From contig CM069595.1 in assembly GCA_035771175.1 (NCBI GenBank), positions 3,824,094 to 3,888,093 of the forward strand: DNA of 64,000 bases. Reading direction: 5' to 3'. A program made the position numbers and the translations under genes. The stretch is from Paratinospora sagittata. Taxonomy: Eukaryota > Streptophyta > Magnoliopsida > Ranunculales > Menispermaceae. Shown piece after piece: positions 23,781 through 35,358 of the stretch (position 1 is the first letter of the stretch; the number at the start of each line of letters is the position of its first letter). The notes under the pieces were generated by a model, which worked only from the letters and a program-made list of their open reading frames with translations, did not search any database and was not told the origin of the DNA.

Positions 23781-24974
23781 AGTTTTTTTTTTTGATTTTT
23801 TAATTTTTTTTTTGTATATTTTTAAGGAAAAATATTTTTTAAACATATTTTATTAACATTAACTTTAAAAGTTATTGAATTTTTTTAAATTATATATTAA
23901 TATATCTAATAATTTTTAATAGCAATGTAAAAATCGTGTTAGTCTAACATTACTCAGTTATTTTTTTGTTGTAGGCGTGATTTTTATTCCTCTTTCTTTA
24001 ATTAGTAAGATTGAAATATTTTTAGTGTTTTTTCAACATGATGTCATATATTATGTGTCATTATACAAGATGTGTCACGTCGATTTGACAATCAAACTGA
24101 CACTTTGAAAACGAGAAAAAAAAAAGATAATATTAATTATATCAGAGTATCACACCCCAAGTTCCTTCTTCCATGGCGGGTATTATGGCATAATGTGGTG
24201 TCCTTTAAGGTTTACATCGCGTGAGCGAGACGACATGTAGGATTTGTTGATAACAGTTGGAATTAATATTACTTAAATCAACTGATGATCTCTCTCTCTC
24301 TCTCTCTTTATATATTTTCATTAATTACTTTAATTAGAGAAAAGTTAGTATATATTAATAGATTTGTAAGAAAAGAAATTAACAATGTTATCCATTTTCC
24401 TATAAGAAGTTGACCGTATTATTAATTAGCTTGGAGCCATTGAATCTAGCCCCTAGTTCAGTACTTTCAATTAATCCTTTTTCCCTGTTATCGTTTCAAA
24501 GCCTCTTTATTTATGCTGTTCATATATCGTTATCTACACATATACATCCATCAATCATCTATGATCCATCCATCCATCCATCTCTTTCTCTACTTTGTTG
24601 CTTTTCGCCTCCCAAGTCTGAAACTAACGTCTCATGTATGTGGTGATGCTCATGTATATCGGTTTTGTTTATCATTTCACCATCATCTTATTCACATTTC
24701 CCTCATACATATTATTATTTTTAATCAATATCATATATATTAATTAAGCTAAATAAGATATCTAACAGTTAAATCTATGTTGATTTAAATGTAATTAGTA
24801 AAACCCTTTAAAAGAAGAAACAAAATATAAGATCTCCAAGAATGCCACCAGTTTTAATACAGGAAACAAATTGTTTATTAGATCCTATTTATTTATTTAT
24901 TTTATTTACTTGGACTAGCAATGTAGGCAAGAAGGAGACTGGACCTCTTATTATAAAAGAATACGGCTTAAAAA

Positions 24975-25080
24975 AAATATTAGGGCTCCGGCACAAATGA
25001 CTTGTTAAAGAGATTTGAACCCTCGAGAACAGATGTCCTTAACCATTAAAATAAGTGGTGATTAATTGACTTTCTGACGT
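24975..25080 (-). mobile_element. Probable tRNA-derived SINE head
   Basis: The minus strand shows an A-box-like AATGGTTAAGGACATC and, at a tRNA-like distance, a B-box-like GAGGGTTCAAATCTC. GCCGGAGCCCTAATATT then leads into a T-rich end. No target duplication was found, so the boundaries are approximate. Confidence 0.5.
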
Positions 25081-25760
25081 ATTGATAAAAAATACAAAGT
25101 TTTTTTTTTAAGCTTTTTTTTTTTTTTTAAGGTTTGGGGTATTGGAGGGCCACCCTTACTAATTTTTTAAGGTACGACTACAAATATTCAAGAACGTCAT
25201 TATATAAGTAAGAAATATGTTTGAACTCAAAATCTATTTTATAGGAAAACTTTATGCCCTGAATTCTTTTTGGGCTTAATCAAATAACTAATTTTTGTTT
25301 GAATATTTCATAGTAACTCTCACAATCGTGTTAAATGTCCTTTCTATAACATCTTGATGTTATTGATATTGCTGTTGTTCTCATGCTTGATATTTGATAG
25401 ATACATCACTTGGACATATTTGGAGACCTTTCGAAAAGCTACAAAATGAGTGATAGTCAGTTTGCAACTTGAGAACGCAACTTTGGGCGGTAAGCTAAGA
25501 GATTTCTCTCAACGTTGTTGAGATTCTGTTTTTATTTCTTCCAATTGATCTTTGACACAATATTCATCCTGCCCTACCCTAACAAAAACAATCACACCCA
25601 AACAAAATATAATTATAATAATAATAAAAAAATACCCTAATCTTTGAATCCCACTTCCATCAATCCCCTATATACACTTCTACTTCTTACTAATGTACAT
25701 ATATAATTATACACCTCACCCTCCATTAATATCTAGAGTCCCATCAACACCACCAGCGCG

Positions 25761-25837
25761 TTGACCGACACGTGTCAAAATGCCATGTCCATCCCACTTG
25801 GCAAAGCCACGTGGTCTTTAGATACATGGTATAAAAG
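25761..25837 (+). promoter_or_regulatory. Promoter-like block: W-box, two palindromic G-boxes and a TATA box
   Basis: A W-box core TTGACC (25761) is followed by the perfect palindrome GACACGTGTC (25767-25776), the palindrome CCACGTGG (25807-25814) and TATAAAAG (25830-25837), at spacing normal for a plant promoter. No large ORF follows. The first ATG downstream (25915) opens a 13-codon ORF. This could drive a non-coding RNA or be the remnant of a lost gene. Confidence 0.5.
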
Positions 25838-27268
25838 CACTTCTAGCTAGCACTACCACAGGTGTGGAACTCTGACTAATCAAATCAAACAACTGGTGTT
25901 CTTTTATCAAATCAATGATGAACTTTAATTCCTCTAGCTTTGCTAGTGGTGGTTAAAGCGACAACTTAATGATCCATTAGTAACCAAGGGATGGTAGTAA
26001 AGAAAATCACGCAAACAGACAGTTTTTATTTTATTTTTTATCCAGATACAGATACGGGTACAAGTATCCAATTTAGATCAGTTTTTGAGAGAGCTTGTTA
26101 TACAGATCTCTTACACTTTGATAAGTAGACTCAAGGGCTCTCAAAGGCTCAAAGGAGGTGGAAGCCCTATTGACAATTAATTAAGTATGAGGCTTACAAC
26201 ATACTTTTGTCTTTAAAAATTGACCGCTAAAGCCAACCAAACAACGCTCAAACCATTAATAACATATTTATTAATGTCTTGAGTGAAATTTTATCATTGC
26301 ATATTAATGTAAGGAGGTTAATTGCCCCCTAAGTTAAGAGGCGTTGGGTTCGCATATATAGACAGCCTTACTTTCATATTATGAAAAATTATTTTCAGAT
26401 TCGACCTGATGGCCCTTTCGATGATATAGAAGATGAGCCGACTTTTACTTTGGAGCTAGGAATCAATGCGTACCCTTTTATATTAGGAGGCAACATATAT
26501 ATGTATAGAAGAAATGGAGACACGAATAAAATTTGTTTTTTTTCTTTAATTTTTCTCCTTAAAAAACTTGTTCTTTAAGCTAGCTATAATGTTTTCTTTG
26601 TTTTGTTGTTGGTAGGCGACACAAATGCATATTTTAGTTGTAAAACTTGGAAGAATTCTTAGGCGTGCGTTCAAGAGATGAGACATTGGTGGTGGTCACT
26701 TTCAAGTGTTAGCTTTAGCGGCTGTTAATTATATGGGAAGTTTACAATAACTATATATATATATATATATAGTCTTTATAAGTGTTGGGAGAGGTGACTG
26801 CTACATCACCTACTTTTGATAAATCTGCCACCTTTTTCTTTCTTTTTTCTTTTTTTTTTTTTTTTTTTGGAGGGAGGGAGCTTTTTAATTTTTATTTATA
26901 AAGACAAAGTTGCCCTTATGCCAAGTACAACAATAACATCATTATTTTCTACTTTCACTTTCACATCTTTTCTAGCTCTACACTTTTCATTTGAATTATT
27001 AGATTCTTATGCATTGTATTTTGCCTTTAAAAGAGACATTTTGTGTTCACATCTCTAGATATATAGCTATATAGCTAATATATATACAAGAGTGATTAAA
27101 CGTACATTACGTGTGTCTCTCAAGAATTTGATGATCATTTCTTCTTTGACAATAGTATATTGTAGGACATATATATACTTGCAATTTTAACAAAAAAAGT
27201 ATGGTCTTTAATAAAGTAAAATGAAATAATAGTAAGGGGTTTGTTGTTGTCGTTATGCATAAAAATAG

Positions 27269-27272
<4 letters not shown>

Positions 27273-27320
<48 letters not shown>
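27273..27320. repeat. (TA)n microsatellite
   Basis: A TA array of about 48 bp. The tyrosine/isoleucine-rich ORF across it on the minus strand is an artefact. Confidence 0.95.
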
Positions 27321-27323
<3 letters not shown>

Positions 27324-29566
27324 GTTAGATGGATACGAGCCAGATGTGATCAAGTCAATAATATATATGACTACTCATCGACTTAATTATGAAGTGTACA
27401 TAATGGTATTGTTATGATTTTTTCTATTGGGAAAAGGATTGGTATTATTGATCTTATATGTGGAAAATATACATAACAATTAATAAGGTGAAAGGAATAA
27501 TTAGTAGCTATCTAATTTCGTCTTAGAATTTAAATATTAAGTCATTTATGATTTGTTGAATATTAATCACTTGGAGGACAAAATTGATTTGCGGGTCCAA
27601 CCATTATGTCGATAAAATTAAATAAGATTTAGAAGATAACATAGTAGTTGCATTAATTTGAATCACATAAGTAATAAAACAAACGAGGATTTCGAGAACA
27701 AATCAATAACAAAAACTAGAAGATACATTTTATGTTAAAAAAAACTCCACTATATCAAAACTATATTCACATTTTACATTAAGCCCTAGCCAAGGCAATT
27801 GTTTCACTAAACTGTAAAACTAGAAATTTTTATTTATTTATTTATTTTATAGAAGAAAGAAACAATGTTAATTATTAGTTTTATAACTAATTTTATCACC
27901 ATACAACACTCTTACAGAAATATCATGTCTATTTCTGATTCATTAATTCTCTCACCCTTTAAGATGAGACAGTGACAAAAGTTAAACTTAAAATTTTTGG
28001 GTTTAAAAGTCATATTTTTACCAACTACACTAACTTTATGTTAACAATTATGGCTAAAACTTATATAATGCCTCAATTCTAAAGTTTTAGAATGTGTTAC
28101 GCACAACTGTTTTTTTGTTTTTTTCTTCTCTTTTTGGGACCAAGCAACTTGATTTCTAGGCGAGGGATAGATGGTAAGATGCAAAATAAAACAGCATCTC
28201 CAATGAGAACAAGACGACAACAACAACATTTTTTTTTTTTTACTTTTTTGACAACACAACAACAACAAACTTAAAAGTGTTGAACTATATATACAGTTAA
28301 AAAGGGCAAAAATATCAACTCCAATATTATAAATTTAACAATTTTAAAAAAATATATATATGAAATTTTGATTCTAAAATAATGGAGGAGAAAAATTATA
28401 AAATCAGTTAATGACCAAAATGGAGGACAAATGTGTACTTCCCCATATGAAGGGTTCCCTCTGATTATCAATAGCTAACCACTAATACCCAGGAAAAATA
28501 ATAATGCTCAACCAACACATGAGTTGTCAAAATAATAATGATAAAAAAAACATTATTTTCTTCTATATTATATAGGTCTAGATCCTCATCCTATAATACT
28601 TATTGAATATATAGGTATATAGGTAAAAATAATTAAGAGACCCAAAAAGAGGTCAAAATCAATAGAGCATTTTAGTTCAGCACAAAAAAAAAAAAAAAAA
28701 AAAGGGAGAGAGTGAGAGAGAGATTGTTAGGAATTTGGGTCAAAGACGCTTCAGACTGAACAAGAAGATGAAGAAGAAGAAGAAAGAAAGAAGAATTCAG
28801 AATTATAATTAGTAGTAAGAATCAACACCGTCCATGGAATTAAATCCCTAGTTAGTGGGGGTGGACCCATGCTAAAATCCCGGGCTTCTTTTGACAAAAA
28901 TGACGACGACCCAGCTCAAATCCACAACTTTCCTGTCGCTCTCGTGGATCAATTCCTCCATATATAATATATTTATATTACTACAGCTCTCCCTCGATGA
29001 GCTGGACTGGAATGAAACCAAGTTCTCCTGATGAGAAGATCAGAATATAGAAGAGAAACTTAGGTTATATTTACATATATACAGTAATCTTTCTTGTCAT
29101 GGAGAAGTCATGTAACTGGTTGTAAAAAAGGGATCATATATATACATGGGAGTTTTAGTTGTAGAAGAAAGGTGTCTTTGTGGGGTTGGTAAAACGTGTC
29201 AAAGGTAGCTGCGCGCTATATGTGATTCTTCTTCTTGTTTTATTTTCTTCTCCTTCTTTTAATTTAATTTAATCTATTGTGATGGGTCTTCTCCACTCCA
29301 TAAACCCCTTTTAGGGAGCTACTTCTAGAATTGAATTTTTGCCTGTGTCAATATAGTATGATATCTAGAACAAGATAAGAGGATGGAAAACACCACGTAG
29401 CCGACATTTCTATCTCCTTAGCATTTTTTTATCAGCAATGGTTAAAGATGTGTGCCTAAGGCGTTCGTATCTCCTTAGCATTTAGTACTATTAATGTATT
29501 ATTATTAGCTAGTTGGACTCTGGATTACACTTTAGAAGTGTATTTAGCTGCTTATATATTATTAGA

Positions 29567-30010
29567 TTTTGGCTCAAACACGAATTCTTAGTTGGATTAG
29601 AACATAAAATGTGTATTTAAAAAATAGTTAAGACTTTAAAAATATAGATAAGTGTTTTATGATTTAGTTGTACTTGAATAAAAAAAATCATGTTAGTGTA
29701 GAATGAAGAATCCTTGTTGGTCACAGTTTTTAAATATTGTGGTTATAAAGTCTATATATAAGAGGTCTCTTATTTTTATTAATTGAGTGAGATCTAGAAA
29801 AAAATGAATTAGCTTAGTTCTTAAAGCTTTGAAAAATAATGTAGAATTTCAAGTGACGCGGTTAGAGTTTTATTATTCTCTTGAGTATTTTTTTTTGTTA
29901 TTCTTCTTTACCAAAGTCTCAAATTTGTGTACTATTTGATATAAAAGTGCTTGAGATATTTAATTCATCTAAGGTACTTGTTAATTGATAGAAAATTATT
30001 TTTGCTCCTG
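29567..30010. repeat. Dispersed direct repeat, copy 2
   Basis: Partner of 23300-23780. The most similar blocks are the ATGATTTAGTTGTA region and the TTTGATATAAAAGTGCTTG / TTTAATTC region. The 3' end runs into a T-rich tract as in copy 1. The two copies could be old LTRs or two insertions of one non-autonomous element. Confidence 0.7.
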
Positions 30011-32144
30011 ATTTTTTTTTTTTTCTGATTTTGATATTTTTTTACGTATATCTTTGAGATGTGGTGTTAATCTTTATTATTATTATTTTTATTAAATCTG
30101 TGAAATTAGTGGGTTTGATTATTTTTTTCAACATATATATCTTTTAGATTAACATGAAATTGCCTAATGCACAAACGACTCTTTATTAATCCAAACACTT
30201 TCCAAAGTACACGTAGTACTTAGGTTTTCAAAGTTCAACCCTACTTAACGTAATTAATCGCTGCAAATAGTTTTACTGGATTGCACTTGTAATGAAACAT
30301 GTCAATAGTATCTTAAAGTTGAACATCATGTCACATCCTTAAAAAAACAAAAGAGCCTAAAAATAGTCTCATAAACAACCAATATATATCTTTAAGTTAC
30401 AATTTTTTTTTTCTTTGTTTTAAAATTTTGACCAAAAGATCAATTTTAACCAAGGTAAAATGAGATCATAGGTTGTGGGCCAGGCAAACATCATTGAAAG
30501 ACTGGATAGTCCACGTGGCAATATTTTTATTATTTTTTTGGACGCATTAGGTCTAGAGCCTTTTAAAAGACTTAAAAAAAAAATTATATTGAAATATATA
30601 TAATGACAAATTTTTAAATAGGGAGGCATATTATATGTGTGGATTTATTTAATTATAAGATTTGGATAAATTCTTAAAAGATACAATTAATTAATTATAT
30701 GATTAAGTTATATGCAGCTGTGGTATAGATGCTGGTTTTATTATCTCCATTCTTGGACCTACATGTCGCCTTGTTTATGAAAGGGAAAACAAATCATAAT
30801 GGAGGCCCACATGGTTCTCATACTAAGTAACAAAATAATAGAAATACTTTAGGAAATCTTTATTTTATTTTAACGCATGCCGAGGCTAGTGGTGTGTTTT
30901 AATATCAATTTATCTTGGAGATATATATCATTAAAGTCTCTTCTTACTACTTATAACATCTCATAATTAAAAATTTAATTTAAAGACCCTTGTACTCAAT
31001 TTAAGTCCAACTAATCTTTTTGTTTGCTGTGTCTAGATTTCATTTATCATAGATTCTTATAAGTTTATTGATGTCATTATGAATGGTCAAAAAATATCAA
31101 CAAATTAATATTTTCATTAGAATTGTTAATATATATTTGCTTGATATATATAGTTATGGTTATTATAGCTAGCTATTTGGTCTAATATTCTTAAAATGAT
31201 ATTAGAGTTTTATTATTATAAAAATAAAATATTACAATTTTAATATAAATATTTGAATCGTAAATGTTAATATTATTTGAATGTTAGCCAAATTGCGCTG
31301 ACTAATTTATTAAAACTTAATTAGATTGAAGCTATAACTTTATCATAGGCTAGAATCAAAATATCTGCGAGATTTGAGTCACAATTTGTATCGATTAAAC
31401 AAATATTCATGAAGAGCCTTATATTCTTCTTGTGATTGACGATTTATATATTTGCTCGTAACCCACATGTCATCACTAATCTCTTAATAAAAAACAAATC
31501 CGAATATTAATCATTGATTAAAGAATAAATGTAACACATGTAAAATTCACTTGAATGTGGACATGAAAATAAGAGCTCAACTTGGTTTATTTATATATTT
31601 TATTTATGTTTTTAATAACTCGTGAGTAAGAAAGAGCAATGGCTCTCATCCTTTATTTTTCTATATAAAAACCATTATATAAGGAAGTTTTTAATTATTA
31701 TTTAGCTTAAATGGCACTACATTTTGTCTTATACTAAATCGCCGATCGTTACGCCGTCCTATTCGAAAGTTGTTCCATAATCGAAAGATGGTCCAATAGG
31801 GGGCCATATATCAAGATCTGCTACGCCGCGTAATGAGCCGAGGAATTGAGTAGAACGCGATATCGTTGTCGGTAATTTTGCACGTGTTAATTGAAGAAGA
31901 GACGGAAGAAAGAAGCAGAAGAAGAAGGAGTTTGACCGGAGAGCTTTACTCTCTTTTGTTCTTTAGCTACTGATCAATTGAATTTATGAATGTATGCAGC
32001 CGTTATCATTTTTAATCAAAACCAGTTGTTTTTTTTTTTTTTCTTTTCTCAATTTTAAGGTTTAATTCAATAGAATTTTCAAGGAAGCAAAGAAGAGCAT
32101 AAATTCTTATTTTTTTTATTCATCTTTTTTTTTTTTTTTTTTTT

Positions 32145-32290
32145 AGAAAAAATAACGCATCAGTCTGCAGAATAAGAGAGCCTGTACTAGGTATAACCAG
32201 TGGGGGAGGATTCTGACAAATCTTCTTGAGAAACTGAATGGTTATCTTCAACAGATTTATCAGCATCTTACTAATCTTACTACGACCGTT
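32145..32290 (-). pseudogene. Reverse-transcriptase fragment, pararetrovirus- or Ty3-like
   Basis: An open minus-strand stretch of about 48 codons contains a hydrophobic segment with PPPLVIP, followed at short distance by ILQTDA. That arrangement is typical of the region just after the reverse-transcriptase domain, entering RNase H, in Caulimoviridae and Ty3/gypsy elements. The similarity stops at an A-rich run (T-run on the plus strand at 32126-32144). Only this scrap is present, with no other viral gene, so it is a dead remnant. Old endogenous pararetrovirus DNA is common in plant genomes. The assignment rests on one short motif. Confidence 0.4.
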
Positions 32291-32904
32291 CTAAGATAAA
32301 GGTGTTTAGTAACACGGATTGTCTGTTGAAATCTTTCAGCAACTCCTCGAAGCCATTGAGAAAAATTGTGAGCTACGACGAAGGCTGTTTTTTTTCCTTG
32401 TCATATTATAATATCATATGAATGCACGACTCTAATGATATTTATCCCATTAATTGGGTTATTAATGATAATAATTGTAGTTGAATTATTTTGAGGATAT
32501 TATAAAAATAGTAATTATTTTTAATTTGAATATTGTTTTGCTTATGCAATATTATTTTATTATTTCAATAATTGGAGTAACATTTAAGAGCGCGGCGGTG
32601 GGAGTGTACTAGAGTTTTGAATGTAAGAGTTGCGGGCTTTCGTGGCGAAAATGACCAAGGAATAGAAAATAAGGAAAAAAAAAGGACAATAGGTGGCGAA
32701 AATGACCAATATTAATCCTCTAAACTTTATTCAACTTTTTTTTTTTTCTATATATATTACCCTTGGACCTTTTATTTAAAATTCGTATTAATTCTCCCAA
32801 ATTCAAATATCTAATTATCTGCATATATTTCTTATCCTCTTATTGTTTAGAAAGAAAATAAGAAAAAAGATAAATTCACGAATTTATAATGTACATCGCT
32901 CTGT

Positions 32905-32907
<3 letters not shown>

Positions 32908-32954
<47 letters not shown>
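32908..32954. repeat. (TA)n microsatellite upstream of the MYB gene
   Basis: An uninterrupted TA array of about 47 bp, roughly 1.1 kb upstream of the MYB start codon. Confidence 0.95.
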
Positions 32955-32957
<3 letters not shown>

Positions 32958-33861
32958 TATTCAAATTAAGAATAGTACATTATTTCATGTATCAATCCGT
33001 CACAATCATGTACTAATGGAAGATTTGAAGTTAAACTTTGTTTTTTTTCTCATTTTCATTTACACCCTCTTCCAATATAAGCTTTCATTTTGAAAAAAAT
33101 GTCATATTTCCTTCTTAAATACATAGGAATTACCATTAAAATGTAGTAGGTGCTAAGAATCAATTTATTATGAAAATATACCTTAATTAGGATATTAACA
33201 AATAACATCAAATCATTAGCTCGCGTATCCAATATTCAAAAGTTCTATTATTAATACGTAACTTTTAATAGTAAATGTGATGAATACATTATTATATCAT
33301 ACATACGTCAATATTATATGTATATCAAAAGTCATAAAATATATAAAAGAAAAAAAGAAAAAAAGAAAACTTACCTCTGCTTTAACTTTTTTCCTTTAAA
33401 ATTAAAAATTTGTATTTTTTTACTTGATTTTTGATAAATTTGATAATTAATTACTTGGCGCACGTGCGACGAGAGTCAGTTAGCTGTGGCGCCGGCACGT
33501 AGTAAAACTGCAAAGTAAAATACTTACCAAAGATTCTCTTTTCACTTGAAAGAGGGAAGGAAAGATAGATAAACAAAAGACACGTGTTAAAGATCACACT
33601 TTCACACGCAACTCCATGGTAGTAAGAAAAGTCAAAAGCGTCAAAGATTAAAAATAAAAAATAAAAAATAAAAAAAAGCATGTCATTATCATTATTTATA
33701 ATATGATAAATTAAAACTAATTAATCAAAATTACAAGTGTTTTAATTAATTAAAACTAATCTAATCCATTGCGGCTCTCTCTTTCTTTTCTTTTTCTTTC
33801 TTGAAGAACAAGCACATGTCATCTTCTTAATTTCTATATTTTCAAATCATATCTATCTATC

Positions 33862-33868
33862 TATAAAA
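33862..33868 (+). promoter_or_regulatory. TATA box of the MYB gene
   Basis: TATAAAA lies about 155 bp upstream of the ATG and is followed by a CT-rich leader typical of plant 5' UTRs. Upstream, at 33459-33590, are a palindromic GCACGTGC and a GACACGTGTT, G-box/ABRE-type sites that would fit stress or ABA-related control. Confidence 0.6.
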
Positions 33869-34017
33869 GACCAACTTCTCTCTTTCTTTCTGATCCAATC
33901 TCTCTTTCTTTCTTTCTCTTTTGCTCTTGATATCTGCCAATTTAATCTTTTCTTTTTCTTCTTTTCATTAATTCTTCTCCCAATCAGTCCAAATTATTAT
34001 TCTTCCATTTCAGGCGA

Positions 34018-35358
34018 ATGGATGTTAATGTTCGAGGGTGCAACAACATCAGTACTAGTACTAATATCATTTCTGCAACACTTCATCATCATGATCATGA
34101 TCATGAACATCATCAAAACGAAGAAGATCAGACGGACCTAAGAAGAGGTCCTTGGACTGTTGAAGAAGACCTCGCTCTCATCAATTACATTGCTAATCAC
34201 GGTGAAGGTCGCTGGAACTCCCTCGCTCGTTGCGCAGGTAATTAATTTAATTTAATTATATTAAATCATTAAAATTAATTTATTTCATTTCAAATGAAAA
34301 ATTATTAAAGATTTTAGATGGATACCCATTAGAGGAAAAGTTAAGATTTCAATTTATTGGATTTAAATTAATTAATATATAAATCAATCTAAATTAAACA
34401 GGTCTGAGAAGAACCGGAAAAAGCTGTAGATTAAGATGGTTGAACTACTTGAGGCCGGACGTTCGACGTGGAAACATCACACTTGAAGAACAACTTCTAA
34501 TTCTCGAGCTCCATTCTCGATGGGGAAATCGGTACTATTTCTAAACCCATTAATTCAGATTAAATAATTTTACAATTGGGTATCTTCTTCCATTATTAAT
34601 ATATCATCGAATTCGTTATCATAATCACTCGTTATATTTTTCTAATTAATTTTATAATTAATAGGTGGTCGAAGATTGCACAGCACTTGCCGGGAAGAAC
34701 AGATAACGAGATAAAGAACTATTGGAGAACAAGGGTTCAAAAGCACGCAAAGCAGCTTCAATGCGACGTTAACAGCAAGCAATTCAAAGACACCATGCGT
34801 TATCTCTGGATGCCAAGATTGCTCGAGCGAATCCGTGCTTCTTCATCATCTTCTTCTACTGCTTCTTCGGGCAATTTACAAGGAAATCATAATATTAACA
34901 GCAGCAACAACAACAACTACTATTACTACTGCAACAACAACAATGATCATCAAGAAATTGCTATTGGGCAGCAGCAGCAGCAGCAGCAGCTGCAGCAGAA
35001 GAAGAAGAATAATAATCCAAGTTTTACATCTGAAAATTCCAGCACTGCAACTTCATCAGATTCAGACCTGAAAGATTATTACAGCACTTTTCAGGCTGAT
35101 CAAAACAACAACTCTATCATCCAGAATAATGATAATTCTAATATTGCCCAAACTGGGCAAGTTAGTTATCCTGAATTCCTAACCACTCCCTCTGGTTACT
35201 TTAACCAGGGATTAGGGTTTCAGGGTGGTGGTGTTGATCAGAACAATGGCAATAACACCAGCAGCGGCATGTGGTTAGGTGGTGAGGACACATCAGAGAA
35301 TTTATGGAATGTGGAAGACATGTGGTTTTTTCAGCAGCAGCTTCCCAGTGGTTTTTAG
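34018..35358 (+). CDS. R2R3-MYB transcription factor, subgroup 20 (MYB108/MYB112/MYB2-like)
   Basis: Three exons, 34018-34237, 34402-34531 and 34665-35358, give 347 residues. Repeat R2 (about 42-94) has W46, W66 and W86. R3 (about 95-145) has I99 in place of the first Trp, then W118 and W137. The introns fall after G74 and R117, the canonical R2R3-MYB positions. Just after R3 comes WMPRLLERI, the subgroup 20 hallmark, whose members (MYB2, MYB62, MYB78, MYB108, MYB112, MYB116 in Arabidopsis) act in stress, ABA/JA, senescence and phosphate responses. The bHLH-binding signature in R3 is absent. The C-terminal half is low-complexity (Ser, Asn, a nine-Gln run from a CAG repeat), probably activating. 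The N-terminus has a His/Asp-rich stretch. Which paralogue it is cannot be decided by eye. Confidence 0.93.

Larger units (their letters stand above)
19462..33850. other. Gene desert between PPD2 and the MYB gene
   Basis: About 14 kb with no convincing protein gene on either strand. The first 150-200 bp are the PPD2 5' leader and promoter. The rest is AT-rich and holds tRNA-derived SINEs (21.2 and 25.0 kb), a terminal-inverted-repeat element (21.5 kb), long (TA)n arrays, a diverged direct repeat pair (23.3 and 29.6 kb), a promoter-like block (25.76 kb), a coding-like island at 31.7-32.0 kb and a reverse-transcriptase scrap (32.15-32.29 kb). ORFs of 60-80 codons here are low-complexity and not credible. 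Confidence 0.6.

Noticed and set aside
27135..27353. 72-codon ORF rich in Tyr-Ile
   Set aside because: Translation of a (TA)n microsatellite.
28740..29060. Balanced-composition stretch with GAGCTGGACTGGAATGAAAC, checked as a possible miR166-like precursor
   Set aside because: It does not match the mature miR166 sequence I recall, and I could not find a convincing hairpin arm by eye.
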